A DNA stretch of 39,159 nt, from NCBI GenBank assembly GCA_024681705.1, contig JAILAI010000251.1, forward strand, positions 1 through 39,159, written 5' to 3'. Origin of the DNA: Prevotella sp. (GTDB lineage: Bacteria; Bacteroidota; Bacteroidia; Bacteroidales; Bacteroidaceae). Shown here piece by piece: positions 16,216 to 25,522 of the stretch. Positions within the stretch are counted from its first letter, which is position 1, and each line of letters opens with the position of its first letter. A program made the position numbers and the translations under genes. Under the pieces are notes generated by a model, which ran no database searches, was not told the origin of the DNA, and saw only the letters and a list, made by a program, of their open reading frames with translations.

Positions 16216-16929
16216 CTAAGAAGCAAACATGGGGAATGAAACAACTGTAGCCCTAACGGACGCATAAATAAGGATAAATACAAGAACCGTTATGACTATA
16301 TTTACATCTGGCACACTATAACCTGTCGGTGTAAAATGGGATGAAACAAAATTCTGCTCAGGCGCTATACGTTGATAGAGTTTTAAATAAACGATGTACA
16401 CCACGAATCCCACCACACTTCCGAAAAGGATACCACACAAGATATCACTCGGATAATGCAAGCCCAAATACAATCGCGTATAGCAATTTAGAAGTGCCCA
16501 TAGAAGAATGGCAACACTGAAAACACGATCGCGAATGAGTAGTAGGAAGAATACGGCCAAACCAAATGTATTCGCCGCATGGGCAGAGAAAAAGCTATAA
16601 TCCTTCAAAGGCATTCTAAATACAACATCCACAATGTACTTGATAAGCGGATCGTTACAAGGTCGAGGTCGACCAACGAGCGGCTTAATAATCAAATTCG
16701 TCACGCCAGCAGTAATCGCCACACATACGAGAGCTGCTCCAATAGCAAGAAGTATCTGGGGCATCGTCTCATTATTCTTAATAATCAGATAGAGTAAGGC
16801 AATATATAGTGGTGTCCAAGTAAGACCAGCCGTAAGAGTAGATATCAACCCATCTAGAAACAACGAGTCGCTGCCGTTCAAAAAAAACAGAATCTGTTCA
16901 TCTATATTTGCCAAAGCGTCTAAAAGCAT
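16216..16929 (-). CDS. PAP2-family membrane phosphatase
   Basis: Integral membrane phosphatase of the PAP2 superfamily, which dephosphorylates lipid phosphates such as undecaprenyl pyrophosphate, phosphatidylglycerophosphate or lipid A. Seen: all three signature motifs, K82-x6-R89-P90 in KPLVGRPRP, FSAH at 114-117 (usual PSGH; H117), and R152-x5-H158-x3-D162 in TRLYLGLHYPSD, with about six hydrophobic helices including 41-50/59-80, 121-132, 137-150, 163-183 and 208-225. Length 237 is normal. Odd: Pro and Gly of PSGH are Phe and Ala, a tolerated change in this family. It follows the batD-batE fusion by 60 bases and precedes queA by 24, without a visible promoter. The exact lipid substrate is not decided by sequence. 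Confidence 0.88.
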   Translation of the reverse strand: MLLDALANIDEQILFFLNGSDSLFLDGLISTLTAGLTWTPLYIALLYLIIKNNETMPQILLAIGAALVCVAITAGVTNLIIKPLVGRPRPCNDPLIKYIVDVVFRMPLKDYSFFSAHAANTFGLAVFFLLLIRDRVFSVAILLWALLNCYTRLYLGLHYPSDILCGILFGSVVGFVVYIVYLKLYQRIAPEQNFVSSHFTPTGYSVPDVNIVITVLVFILIYASVRATVVSFPMFAS

Positions 16930-16989
16930 TTAATTGTCTATACTAAAACGATGCAACGATATTTAAATCCACCATCCAAAATGCTAGTG

Positions 16990-19578
16990 TTAGATTCTTT
17001 CTATATGGGAAGTTAAAACCCATCCCTCTCTACCATCGGCTAATTTGACAGCCTTCCAATCTTTCATCGTATCGTCTACAATATCGACACGAGTACCTTC
17101 ATGTACAACGCTTTGGTCAGCACCACCTGCCTCGGGCGTTTTCTTTATTGATGTGGAAGGAGCAATGACAATGGCTCCGGAATGGTTCTGTAAAATATGT
17201 TTCTGCTGAAAAGCAAAGATGTTGCTTAAGATAAAGAGGACGAGAAACACTAATCCGCCAAAGAAACCGATCTTGCGTAATAGGATATTATCAGCAAACA
17301 AATAGAGCAAGACCAATAAAAGAGCAAGCGATATGCTGATGACAGCACACCAAGCCCATCCATCAACGTTCATCATATTGACGAGCGAACGATACCAAGT
17401 AATGAAGAACATTTCGTTCTTGGACGTCACCTTATCAATTGTTTTGCTTCTTGCAAGCTGAAGATTATGACGAATGTCATCATCAGTTGGACTTAACTTT
17501 ATGGCACGTTCGTAGTTCAGGACGGCACGAGTGATATTCTCCGAACGATAATAGGCATTGCCAAGATTATAGAATAGTTCGGCACTTGCACCTTTTTTCA
17601 ATAATTGTTCGTATTCAGTAATAGCCTGTTGATAATTGCCTTTAGCAAACTCGGCATCTGCATGTTCCTTTGTTACGGTCTGCGCATTAGCTTCCATACA
17701 GGAGAAACCGAATGCAAAGACTATAGCAAGCAACACTTTCATGGAGACGTTCCTCTTACTGCCCTTTCCTTTTTTCTTCATTACATCTTCAATCGTAGTT
17801 ATAGCCGTCATTGCTGTTTCGTATGTTTTGCTCATATTACCAGCTGCGTCGCCTGGAGCATAGCGTTCAAATTCACATTCGTCAAGAGCCTCTATGAAAC
17901 AACTGATTGTCTTTTCGTCAATCTGATGATTAGATAACTTCTCTGCGATATTGTCGTGTGTGAGTTCTGTTACAGGCATATTCATCTTGTCACCGACATA
18001 TCCCCAAAGCGCACGAAGCACCTCGTCGTAGAACTCACCTTGATGATTCTGTTCCATCAACGTCTTAGCCTTGCGTAGGCGTTTGGTTGCAACTTTGTTC
18101 GCTTTCTTTCCACGCATCTTCACGATGTCGGCATTTTCAATAGCACGACGACGGAAGACGACAAGTAATACGATGAAAGCTGCGATGAGGCAAAGTAGCA
18201 ACACCCAATATGTTGTACCTCCAAAGAATAAATCGTCGACGTTTTGGATATCAGCGGCGCCAGTCTTCAAACCATGAATATCTTGATCTTTCTCTTCGAG
18301 ATAGTTTGAATCTGTTCCCGTTGTACCATCGCCCTCTTCAACTGTTATCTGGAATGCTTCTGACTTTATCGTCTTATACGCATTTGCACTCGTATCATAA
18401 TAGACAAACTCCACTGGAGGAATCGTAAACTTTCCCTTATTTCTTGGAACGGCCAGGAAGTCATATATCATATTACCCTCAACACCGTTGGCGGTAAGTT
18501 TCGTCTTATCAGTTACCTTTGCATCGTACTTGTCGAAATCCTTGGGGAAATTAACAGTTGGCTGCTTAATAAGTTTCAGGTTTCCACTACCGCCAATAAC
18601 GACTCTAATAGTAATAGGATCATTCGCACGTATCTCTGTCTTATTCAATTGTGCAGAGATATTGAACTTACCAACACCACCAGAGAAATTTGCCGGACGC
18701 TTTGGAAGCGGATCTACTTGTATTGTAAGACCAGGTGCCGTTATGCTCCGCTTCACTTCCACATATCCACTTCCACCATTGAAGAATGCCTCAAACGGAT
18801 CAACGTTACGATTTTGTTGTACAATCGTTCCATTGAACGTGATGCTCGGAATTTCTAGTTTTCCTGTCATCTGTGGATACATTACATACTGACTCCACGT
18901 GACACATCTATAATTACGACCGTTGACATTCTCCACATGGAACGATTTCTGCTGAGGAAGGGGAACCTCTTGAGTATGGAATCCTGTTAGGTCGGGCATT
19001 TTTCCTTCCAATTGAGTAAGGTCGACCAATGTATATACTTTATAGGTAAGCAAAACAGGTTCCTGCTCATGAACGCGGCGTTTGTTTGCATTCACCCTGA
19101 TAAAGAGATCGTTACCCGAGATGGGCGTACCAGCAGCTTTCATTTTCGGCTGATCTTCATCGTCGTTATGCATCTTAGGCGACTGGTTGCCGCTTGGGGC
19201 GTTACCAGTTACAGTTACCTTTACCGACGATGAAGCTATGGTCTTTCCACCAACATTCACATGTGCAGGTGAAATTGTAAACGAACCCGACTTGTTGGCA
19301 CAGAGAATAAATGTATACTTAATTGAAGAGGAACTGCTAGTGTGACCATTCACCATTTGATAACTGCTCTGACTTGAGGTGTAAGGACCAGTTATCACTT
19401 CCAGCGCTTCGGGAATACTTCCCATCTGGAAGTTATCGACATTCTGCGTGTTTACAGTATATGTCAGTCGGAAGTTCTCTCCGTTCTGCACATGAGACGG
19501 AGCGTTCACTGTCAGTGTTTGAGCATTCAACCCGAACACGATGGTCAATAGTTGTATAAACAGTAAATATCTCTTCAT
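16990..19578 (-). CDS. batD: BatD-BatE fusion protein (oxygen tolerance, TPR and SH3 parts)
   Basis: Envelope protein of the Bacteroides aerotolerance system, whose exact biochemical role is unknown. Seen: a signal peptide (1-20, LNAQ), a large beta-rich extracytoplasmic BatD region to about 415, a transmembrane helix at 455-475 and a cytosolic part to about 610. Then comes a second, internal signal-peptide-like segment from Met613 (MKVLLAIVFAFGFSCMEANAQ), two TPR units (about 638-708), two transmembrane helices (741-762, 769-791) and a C-terminal SH3-like domain (800-862, GWVLTSHIERI). The second half has the layout of BatE, usually a separate gene of about 250 residues. Here both are in one frame of 862 codons. 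Internal start at Met613 (17742) could give free BatE. It follows batC by 23 bases. Confidence 0.85.
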   Translation of the reverse strand: MKRYLLFIQLLTIVFGLNAQTLTVNAPSHVQNGENFRLTYTVNTQNVDNFQMGSIPEALEVITGPYTSSQSSYQMVNGHTSSSSSIKYTFILCANKSGSFTISPAHVNVGGKTIASSSVKVTVTGNAPSGNQSPKMHNDDEDQPKMKAAGTPISGNDLFIRVNANKRRVHEQEPVLLTYKVYTLVDLTQLEGKMPDLTGFHTQEVPLPQQKSFHVENVNGRNYRCVTWSQYVMYPQMTGKLEIPSITFNGTIVQQNRNVDPFEAFFNGGSGYVEVKRSITAPGLTIQVDPLPKRPANFSGGVGKFNISAQLNKTEIRANDPITIRVVIGGSGNLKLIKQPTVNFPKDFDKYDAKVTDKTKLTANGVEGNMIYDFLAVPRNKGKFTIPPVEFVYYDTSANAYKTIKSEAFQITVEEGDGTTGTDSNYLEEKDQDIHGLKTGAADIQNVDDLFFGGTTYWVLLLCLIAAFIVLLVVFRRRAIENADIVKMRGKKANKVATKRLRKAKTLMEQNHQGEFYDEVLRALWGYVGDKMNMPVTELTHDNIAEKLSNHQIDEKTISCFIEALDECEFERYAPGDAAGNMSKTYETAMTAITTIEDVMKKKGKGSKRNVSMKVLLAIVFAFGFSCMEANAQTVTKEHADAEFAKGNYQQAITEYEQLLKKGASAELFYNLGNAYYRSENITRAVLNYERAIKLSPTDDDIRHNLQLARSKTIDKVTSKNEMFFITWYRSLVNMMNVDGWAWCAVISISLALLLVLLYLFADNILLRKIGFFGGLVFLVLFILSNIFAFQQKHILQNHSGAIVIAPSTSIKKTPEAGGADQSVVHEGTRVDIVDDTMKDWKAVKLADGREGWVLTSHIERI

Positions 19579-19601
19579 ATTATCTTGTTCTCCTTTACAT
19601 T

Positions 19602-20282
19602 TTACCAGTTTTTCTCAGAGGTGCGACGCTTGGGTTGCTGCAATGCTTTTTTCATTCGTTGTTGCGTAGCTTTCTCATTCTGAATAGCGGCGTTCAACAG
19701 TTGCTCAGCATTCTCCTTACTCATTTGCTGATCAGGCGATTGCTGTTGTTGTTTTTCCTTATCCTTCTGTTGCTGCTGGTTTTGCTTGTCCTTATCTTCT
19801 TGCTTCTTTTCCTGCTGCTTATCTTTATTATTTTGCTTATTCTGATCCTGCTGCTTTTGCTTCTTTTTGCATAAGGCCAGATTATAGCGTGTTTCGTTGT
19901 CCGACGGATTGTTTCGGAGCGATTGCTGATAAGCTTGAATGGCCTCACCGTACATCTGGTGATTCTGACAGATAACACCAATATTATGGTAAGACTTCGA
20001 CAATCGCATTTTGTTTGTCTCCATCTTGGCAGCTTTCTCGTATTGCACAACGGCCGCCGAATCTTTCTGTTGCATCATCAGCGCGCACCCCAAGTTGTAA
20101 ACCGCCTGAGGATTGTTTGCATTGCTGGCAACAGCCTTGCGATAACAAATCTCCGCTTGGGCATATTGCTTCTGCCTATAGAGTTTGTTTCCTTCGCGTA
20201 TGAATTGCCTGTCAGCTTGCGCATGACAAACCGCAGCCAACACGATGAATAATAATAATATGTAGTGTCTCTTTACGTTCAT
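19602..20282 (-). CDS. batC: BatC, TPR protein with Gln/Lys-rich tail
   Basis: Periplasmic or membrane-attached TPR protein of the bat cluster. Seen: a signal peptide (residues 1-22, ending CHAQ), three TPR units (about 24-57, 58-92, 95-130), then a very low-complexity Gln/Lys/Asp/Asn-rich stretch (about 138-188) and a short helical end with NAEQLLNAAIQNEKATQQRMKK. TPR then QK-rich then a C-terminal NAEQLLNAA segment is the usual BatC layout. Length 226. It starts 12 bases after batB and stops 23 bases before batD, so it is one transcript with them. The low-complexity tail gives a long Leu-rich frame on the opposite strand that is not a gene. Confidence 0.85.
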   Translation of the reverse strand: MNVKRHYILLLFIVLAAVCHAQADRQFIREGNKLYRQKQYAQAEICYRKAVASNANNPQAVYNLGCALMMQQKDSAAVVQYEKAAKMETNKMRLSKSYHNIGVICQNHQMYGEAIQAYQQSLRNNPSDNETRYNLALCKKKQKQQDQNKQNNKDKQQEKKQEDKDKQNQQQQKDKEKQQQQSPDQQMSKENAEQLLNAAIQNEKATQQRMKKALQQPKRRTSEKNW

Positions 20283-20294
20283 TCTTCCACTCAG

Positions 20295-21335
20295 TTATTC
20301 AGTTGCCTGTTTTTCCTTCCTCCTAAACACTCTCACATTGCGAAGCATCGGGTTCTTGCTTTCGAAGACGCATATCTCAGCAATCAGCAATAACAATGCC
20401 AGAATGCCGAACGCCTGGAACTGTTCATCGTACTCGCTAAAGATAGTGCTACTTATTTCTCCCTTTTGCAAACGCGTCAGTTCGTCGTTGAGCTTTTTCT
20501 GTGCCACATTTGTATTGTCCACATGAATATAAGCGCCGCTACCCGCTTCTGCTATCTGTTTACACATATCTTCGTTTAGAGCAGACATGACTTCTGCCCC
20601 AGTGTTATCGACCATATAACCACCATTTCCGTCAGGAACTGGAGAACCTTTAGGCGAACCGACACCCAAGACAAACACATGCATTCCTTTCTTCTTAGCA
20701 GCTTTAGCGGCTTCTACGGCTTCACCTTCATGGTCTTCACCATCTGTGATGATGATAATTGCCCTACCTACTTGTTCCTGCTGGGTGAAACTATTGGTAC
20801 CAATACGAATTGCCTCACCAATATTCGTGCCTTGTGAGGCTATCAATGTTGGATCAATGTTTTGCAAGAACATCTTTGCCGAGACATAATCACTTGTAAT
20901 GGGCAACTGTATGAATGCCTCACCCGCGAAGACAATCAATCCCACCTTGTCGTTGGTGAAATTGTCGACGAGGTTTTCAATCAGCATCTTACTCTTGTCA
21001 AGTCGCGAAGGAGCAACGTCTTCTGCTCGCATCGAATTACTGATATCTACCGCAATCATCGTCTCTATTCCGTTACGTTTCTCTTCGGATATCTTCGTTC
21101 CCATCTGCGGACGAGCAAGCATGATGATGAGCATTGCCAAAGCAGCTTCTAGCAACCAGAACTTCACCCAAGGTCGAATGCGTGAAACGTCGGGCATCAG
21201 TTGCTTGAGCAGATCGGGGTCACCGAATTTCTTCAGTTTCTTCTTCCTCTTTCTAACCGAATAAAACCTGATAAGCGCCAATATAGGTATCAGCACCAAC
21301 AGATAGAGATATATGGGATTTTCAAATCTGAACAT
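20295..21335 (-). CDS. batB: BatB, von Willebrand factor A domain membrane protein
   Basis: Inner-membrane vWA protein of the bat system. Seen: two N-terminal hydrophobic helices (about 8-25 and 57-74), a vWA domain with the metal-binding DxSxS motif as D97-S99-S101 in AVDISNSM, the second metal residue region in IIIITDGEDHEGEAV, and a C-terminal membrane helix near 306-326 followed by a basic tail. Length 346. The ATG overlaps the stop of batA by one base (TAATG), so translation is probably coupled and the two vWA proteins made in equal amounts. Known: BatA and BatB work with MoxR-type AAA+ ATPases, by analogy with other MoxR/vWA pairs in cofactor or complex assembly. Confidence 0.9.
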   Translation of the reverse strand: MFRFENPIYLYLLVLIPILALIRFYSVRKRKKKLKKFGDPDLLKQLMPDVSRIRPWVKFWLLEAALAMLIIMLARPQMGTKISEEKRNGIETMIAVDISNSMRAEDVAPSRLDKSKMLIENLVDNFTNDKVGLIVFAGEAFIQLPITSDYVSAKMFLQNIDPTLIASQGTNIGEAIRIGTNSFTQQEQVGRAIIIITDGEDHEGEAVEAAKAAKKKGMHVFVLGVGSPKGSPVPDGNGGYMVDNTGAEVMSALNEDMCKQIAEAGSGAYIHVDNTNVAQKKLNDELTRLQKGEISSTIFSEYDEQFQAFGILALLLLIAEICVFESKNPMLRNVRVFRRKEKQATE

Positions 21336-22333
21336 TAAGGTATCCTCCTAAACCACGTTATGCGGAGCAGAATCTCCAGAAGCAAGAAGAAGATTGCCGC
21401 CATTACGAAAGGCATGAAAGCCTCATAGTGTTTGGAGTACTTCTTTACTTCCATCTTTGATTTCTCCAGTTTGTCGATATCTTTATAAATCTGCTTCAAC
21501 TCCGAAGTGTTCGTCGCACGATAGAAATGACCGTCGGCAGTAGCAGCAATCTGGCTCAATGTCTCGGTGTCGACGTCAACACGAACGTTCACATATTGCA
21601 CTGTTCCTCCGACCTGCATCGGATAAGGAGCAACCGTCTTGCTACCAACAGCAATCGTATAGACTCTTATGCCGAGACTCTTGGCGATGTTAGCGGCCGT
21701 CAAGGGCGAAATGTCACCCATGTTGTTACTACCGTCAGTCAGCAGAATCACCACCTTACTCTTTGTCTTGCTATCTTTCAGACGACTAACAGCATTGGCC
21801 AAGCCCATTCCGATTGCCGTTCCGTCTTCGATGAGACCTCGCTCGGCAATATCGGTACGTACGTTTGACAACAAGCTAAGCAACGATTGATGGTCGGTTG
21901 TCATAGGGCATTGGGTAAAAGCCTCACCAGCGAAGATGGTCAAACCGATATTATCGTCAGCACGTCCAGAGATAAATTCCGCCGCTACACTCTTGGCAGC
22001 CTCAATTCGATTCGGCTTCAGGTCCTGCGCAAGCATACTTGTTGACACGTCCATTGCGAGCATGATATCAATGCCTTCCGCCGTGCGACTTCCCCAACTA
22101 TTATGTGTTTGCGGACGAGCGAGAGCAATCACAATAAGGGAATATGTCAACATGCGAAGCACGGCGGGCAGCCAAGTAAGACGCTGACGTAAGCTCTTTG
22201 GCGCATACTGATAGGCATAGGTGTCGCTCATCAGCATCGTCGGCTCGCTCTTCTTCCTATAAAGGAGATACCATAGGACGTATGGTATAAGCAAGAGCAA
22301 TAACAGCAGATATTCTTTATTTACGAATTCCAT
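21335..22333 (-). CDS. batA: BatA, von Willebrand factor A domain membrane protein
   Basis: Inner-membrane vWA protein, paralogue of BatB. Seen: N-terminal helices (about 7-24 and 56-73), the metal-binding motif D95-S97-S99 in AMDVSTSM, TDGSNNMGD later in the domain, and a hydrophobic C-terminal helix (about 308-325). Length 332. It begins 20 bases after the membrane-anchored 355-residue protein and shares its stop with the start of batB. The intact metal site of both BatA and BatB suggests that both bind ligand in a metal-dependent way; their partners inside the cluster (MoxR, DUF58 protein) are inferred from conserved gene order. Confidence 0.9.
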   Translation of the reverse strand: MEFVNKEYLLLLLLLIPYVLWYLLYRKKSEPTMLMSDTYAYQYAPKSLRQRLTWLPAVLRMLTYSLIVIALARPQTHNSWGSRTAEGIDIMLAMDVSTSMLAQDLKPNRIEAAKSVAAEFISGRADDNIGLTIFAGEAFTQCPMTTDHQSLLSLLSNVRTDIAERGLIEDGTAIGMGLANAVSRLKDSKTKSKVVILLTDGSNNMGDISPLTAANIAKSLGIRVYTIAVGSKTVAPYPMQVGGTVQYVNVRVDVDTETLSQIAATADGHFYRATNTSELKQIYKDIDKLEKSKMEVKKYSKHYEAFMPFVMAAIFFLLLEILLRITWFRRIP

Positions 22334-22353
22334 GTTCTTTTCCTTATCACTTT

Positions 22354-23421
22354 CTACATGAGCAGATAAACTCTATAGATGATATATATGAGAAGCAGAG
22401 CCGCCAACACCGCACAGATGGAGATGGCCCATTTGAGTGCAATCCTCGACCGCATCGACCTAACGTCTTGTTCGGTCAGCTTTGGCTCTATGCGTTCGCT
22501 TGTTGGCTGGTTCTCAAGCTTCGTTGTATTGATGAAGTCTACGGCATGAACCAAGTTTGCATCGTTCTCATTGATGAGCGTAGTATGCTTGGCGAACTTC
22601 ACCAAATCGGCCGTAACAAACAGTTCTCTGAGTTCGTCGATCATCCTCTTGTCGTCGGCCTGCTGAAGGCGTTCGATGATTTCGGAACTTGTCATCTCCA
22701 TTGCGTTGAAGCCGAATCTCTCTTCTATATATTTTCTCAGCGTATCGGTGAGCCTCGTATAGTAGCCCTTCTGATCCTCCGATATCTGCATGTGCTCAGC
22801 CTTTATCTTCTCTATCTCGCTCATCGCACGCTGATGCGGAAGCACTTTCTTCACGATGCGCACCTTTGCGATAACCGGTTTGTTGTCTTTCAACCTGATT
22901 CTCAGATAGAAAGCCAAAGCAAAGAGCAACAACATCAGCAAACTCATCCAGAACATCGGGCTCCACTCGCTCCACTTAAAGGGATTATCCTGAACATCCT
23001 TTGGCGGGAAGAAGTTCTCCGGATGGAGCGTATCGACGGGCATCGTCAACACTTTGAGGGCCAGATTCTTTGTCTCATACGTCTTTCCGCTCACCTTTAC
23101 CTTCTGAGGCGGGATGTAATAGAGGTTCTCATCGAATGAGGTCAGCGTATACACCTTCGTCACTTGCATCATATCGTTGTCAAGTTCAGAGGTATCGGCC
23201 TTCGTTTCCTCGAGCACCTCCACACCAGGCGTGATGTATTGTGAAGGCTGATATTTCGGCAATTCCAGCTGCTGCCCTTTCTTGCAATTCACGTTCAGCG
23301 TCAGCTTCACCTGCTCACCAATCATCATATCAATGGAGTCGAGTCTTGACTCCACCTGAACTTGAGCGTGAGCGGATAACACACTGAACAAGAGCAATAT
23401 ATATATCGATATCTTTTTCAA
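22354..23421 (-). CDS. Exported membrane-anchored protein of the bat cluster (BatD-like N-part)
   Basis: Conserved member of the bat cluster without a settled name; probably an inner-membrane protein with both periplasmic and cytosolic parts. Seen: a signal peptide (KKISIYILLLFSVLSAHAQ, residues 2-20), a beta-rich extracytoplasmic region to about 150 that resembles the start of BatD, a transmembrane helix at about 155-175, a charged helical cytosolic region (about 180-325), and a second C-terminal helix (330-352). Length 355. The start codon is TTG: an in-frame stop lies two codons upstream, and only the TTG start keeps the complete signal peptide. It begins 72 bases after the DUF58 gene. Confidence 0.75.
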   Translation of the reverse strand: MKKISIYILLLFSVLSAHAQVQVESRLDSIDMMIGEQVKLTLNVNCKKGQQLELPKYQPSQYITPGVEVLEETKADTSELDNDMMQVTKVYTLTSFDENLYYIPPQKVKVSGKTYETKNLALKVLTMPVDTLHPENFFPPKDVQDNPFKWSEWSPMFWMSLLMLLLFALAFYLRIRLKDNKPVIAKVRIVKKVLPHQRAMSEIEKIKAEHMQISEDQKGYYTRLTDTLRKYIEERFGFNAMEMTSSEIIERLQQADDKRMIDELRELFVTADLVKFAKHTTLINENDANLVHAVDFINTTKLENQPTSERIEPKLTEQDVRSMRSRIALKWAISICAVLAALLLIYIIYRVYLLM

Positions 23422-23493
23422 AACTTAATCGTTTTATTATCTTTATTCTTTTGGAAGTCGAAGATGTTTTTATCGACTACAATTCCATTCGCA

Positions 23494-24363
23494 TCAGCCT
23501 CTCATCTGGAACAACTGAAGCAGCACTTTCACGAAGTCTTCGTTCGTTGCAATGCTCACATTGTCCACATTGCTCTTGTTGAACACTTCGTTCAAGTTGC
23601 GCTGACGGTTCATCCAATACTGGGTATGCGCCCTACGTAGTTTCTTACTACTGGTGTCGATAAACATTTCGTGACCAGTCTCTGCGTCAACCACTTTCAT
23701 CAATCCCACGTCGGGAAGCGTCTTCGCACGCTGGTCGTAAACCTGTATGGCGACGACATCGTGCTTTCGGTTACAGATGGTCAAAGCCTGCTGGAAATCG
23801 TTTCTCGTATAGAAGTCGCTCAGCAAGAACGCCGTACACCGTCTTTTCATCACGCCCGTAAGGAACTCTAGCGCCATCTTCACGTCAGTTTTCCGACTAT
23901 CAGGATGGAAATCGAGCATCTCGCGGATGATGTAAAGGATATGCTTTCGTCCTTTCTTCGGCGGAATGTATTTCTCAATCTTGTCGGAGAAGAAGATGAC
24001 ACCAATCTTGTCGTTGTTCTGAATAGCACTGAAAGCGAGCGTTGCCGCAATCTCTGTAACCAGCTCTTTCTTGAACTGATGCTGAGTGCCGAAATCGAGA
24101 GAACCGGAAACGTCGATCATCAACATGACCGTAAGTTCGCGCTCTTCCTCGAACACTTTCACGTAGGGTTTATGGAAACGGGCGGTCACATTCCAGTCGA
24201 TATCGCGCACATCGTCACCGTATTGGTATTCGCGCACCTCGCTGAAGGCCATTCCCCTACCCTTGAAGGCAGAGTGATATTGGCCGGCAAAGATGTTGCT
24301 ACTCAATCCGCGCGTCTTGATTTCTATCTTTCGAACTTTCTTCAGAATCTCCGATGTTTCCAC
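23494..24363 (-). CDS. DUF58 / vWA-like protein of the bat cluster
   Basis: Soluble protein of the DUF58 family, regularly encoded beside MoxR ATPases and thought to work with them. Seen: the DUF58 core REYQYGDDVRDIDWNVTARF (residues 44-63), then a vWA-like fold with D84-S86-S88 in MIDVSGSLD, and TAFLLSDFY further on. Length 289. The start is GTG at 24363; the next Met (residue 38) would remove part of the family's N-terminus, so I keep the GTG. It follows moxR after a 120-base gap that shows no promoter or terminator I can support. No membrane helix is seen, so it should act on the cytosolic side with MoxR. Confidence 0.88.
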   Translation of the reverse strand: METSEILKKVRKIEIKTRGLSSNIFAGQYHSAFKGRGMAFSEVREYQYGDDVRDIDWNVTARFHKPYVKVFEEERELTVMLMIDVSGSLDFGTQHQFKKELVTEIAATLAFSAIQNNDKIGVIFFSDKIEKYIPPKKGRKHILYIIREMLDFHPDSRKTDVKMALEFLTGVMKRRCTAFLLSDFYTRNDFQQALTICNRKHDVVAIQVYDQRAKTLPDVGLMKVVDAETGHEMFIDTSSKKLRRAHTQYWMNRQRNLNEVFNKSNVDNVSIATNEDFVKVLLQLFQMRG

Positions 24364-24483
24364 AGAAATGCTTTTTTATGGGTTCTAATGTTCGTCTCTC
24401 TTTCCCTTGAAGGTTAGCAGAGACACGATAATTATATAAATAGGTGTAGGTGGGACAACGTTGATGAAGCCCCATTTTGCCGC

Positions 24484-25479
24484 TTAGGGCACCTCGACCT
24501 TATTTATAATCTTGCTGATAATCTCTTCGCTCGTCACGTTTGTGGCTTCTGCCTCATAGCTAAGGCCGATGCGATGACGAAGCACGTCGTGAGCAACGGC
24601 GCGCACATCTTCGGGAACCACATAGCCACGTCGCTTGATGAACGCATAAGCGCGAGCCGCTTTGGCCAGATTGATGGAGGCACGGGGTGAACCACCAAAG
24701 GTGATCAACTCGCCGAGTTCCTTCAAACCATAACGATCGGGATAGCGAGTAGCAAAGACGATGTCGGCAATATACTGCTCGATTTTCTCGTCGATGTACA
24801 CCTGACGCACCACTTCGCGAGCGTTCAATATGTCCTGACCCGTCGTTACGGGCTTCACCGTAGGCAGACCTCCCTGAATGTTTTCGCGGATGATCAGCTT
24901 CTCTTCTTCCAATGTAGGATAGTCGATGATGACTTTCAACATGAAACGGTCGACCTGAGCTTCTGGCAACTGATAGGTTCCCTCCTGCTCGATTGGGTTC
25001 TGAGTGGCCATTACGAGGAAGGGGCTTGGCAACTTAAAGGTTTCACCACCAATGGTAACCTGATGTTCTTGCATGGCTTCGAGCAATGCGCTTTGTACCT
25101 TTGCCGGAGCGCGGTTGATTTCGTCTGCAAGCACGAAGTTGGCGAATACGGGACCTTTATTTACGTGGAAGTTCTCGTCTTTTTGCGAATACACCATCGT
25201 ACCGATGACGTCTGCCGGAAGCAAATCGGGCGTAAATTGTATGCGGTTATAGTCGGAATCGACCAACTCAGCCAGCGTCTTAATGGCCAGCGTCTTTGCC
25301 AATCCAGGCACACCTTCGAGAAGGATGTGTCCATCGCTCAGCAAACCGATGAGCAACGAGTCAACAAGATGTTTCTGACCAACAATGACCTGGTCCATTC
25401 CATGGGTCAGATTCGTCACGAATGAACTCTGCTGCTCTATCCTGACGTTCAATTCTCTGATATCAATAGCTTCTGCCAT
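24484..25479 (-). CDS. moxR: MoxR-family AAA+ ATPase
   Basis: Cytosolic AAA+ ATPase, first gene of the bat cluster; MoxR proteins act as chaperone-like ATPases with vWA partners. Seen: Walker A GVPGLAKT (residues 56-63), Walker B [10 protein letters not shown] (116-125), [22 protein letters not shown]-type sensor I region near 160-180 (here [10 protein letters not shown]), and the C-terminal lid domain with [16 protein letters not shown]. Length 331 is normal. The frame is open to 25548, but the extra 23 residues lack similarity and cover a -7 promoter element at 25515-25522; the ATG at 25479 matches family starts ([10 protein letters not shown]). All bat genes follow on the same strand. Confidence 0.93.
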   Translation of the reverse strand: [331 protein letters not shown]

Positions 25480-25514
25480 AATGTTATTTTTTTGTTCTGA
25501 TTTCAAATTTGACG

Positions 25515-25522
25515 CAAAAGTA
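25515..25522 (-). promoter_or_regulatory. Promoter -7 element of the bat cluster
   Basis: TACTTTTG on the minus strand (25522-25515) matches TAnnTTTG exactly and would start transcription near 25508, about 30 bases before the moxR ATG. No clear -33 TTTG is present at the expected distance. Confidence 0.5.

Noticed and set aside
19635..19874. Plus-strand Leu-rich frame opposite batC
   Set aside because: It is the complement of the Gln/Lys-rich tail of BatC; a poly-Leu product is expected from CAG/AAG-type codons.
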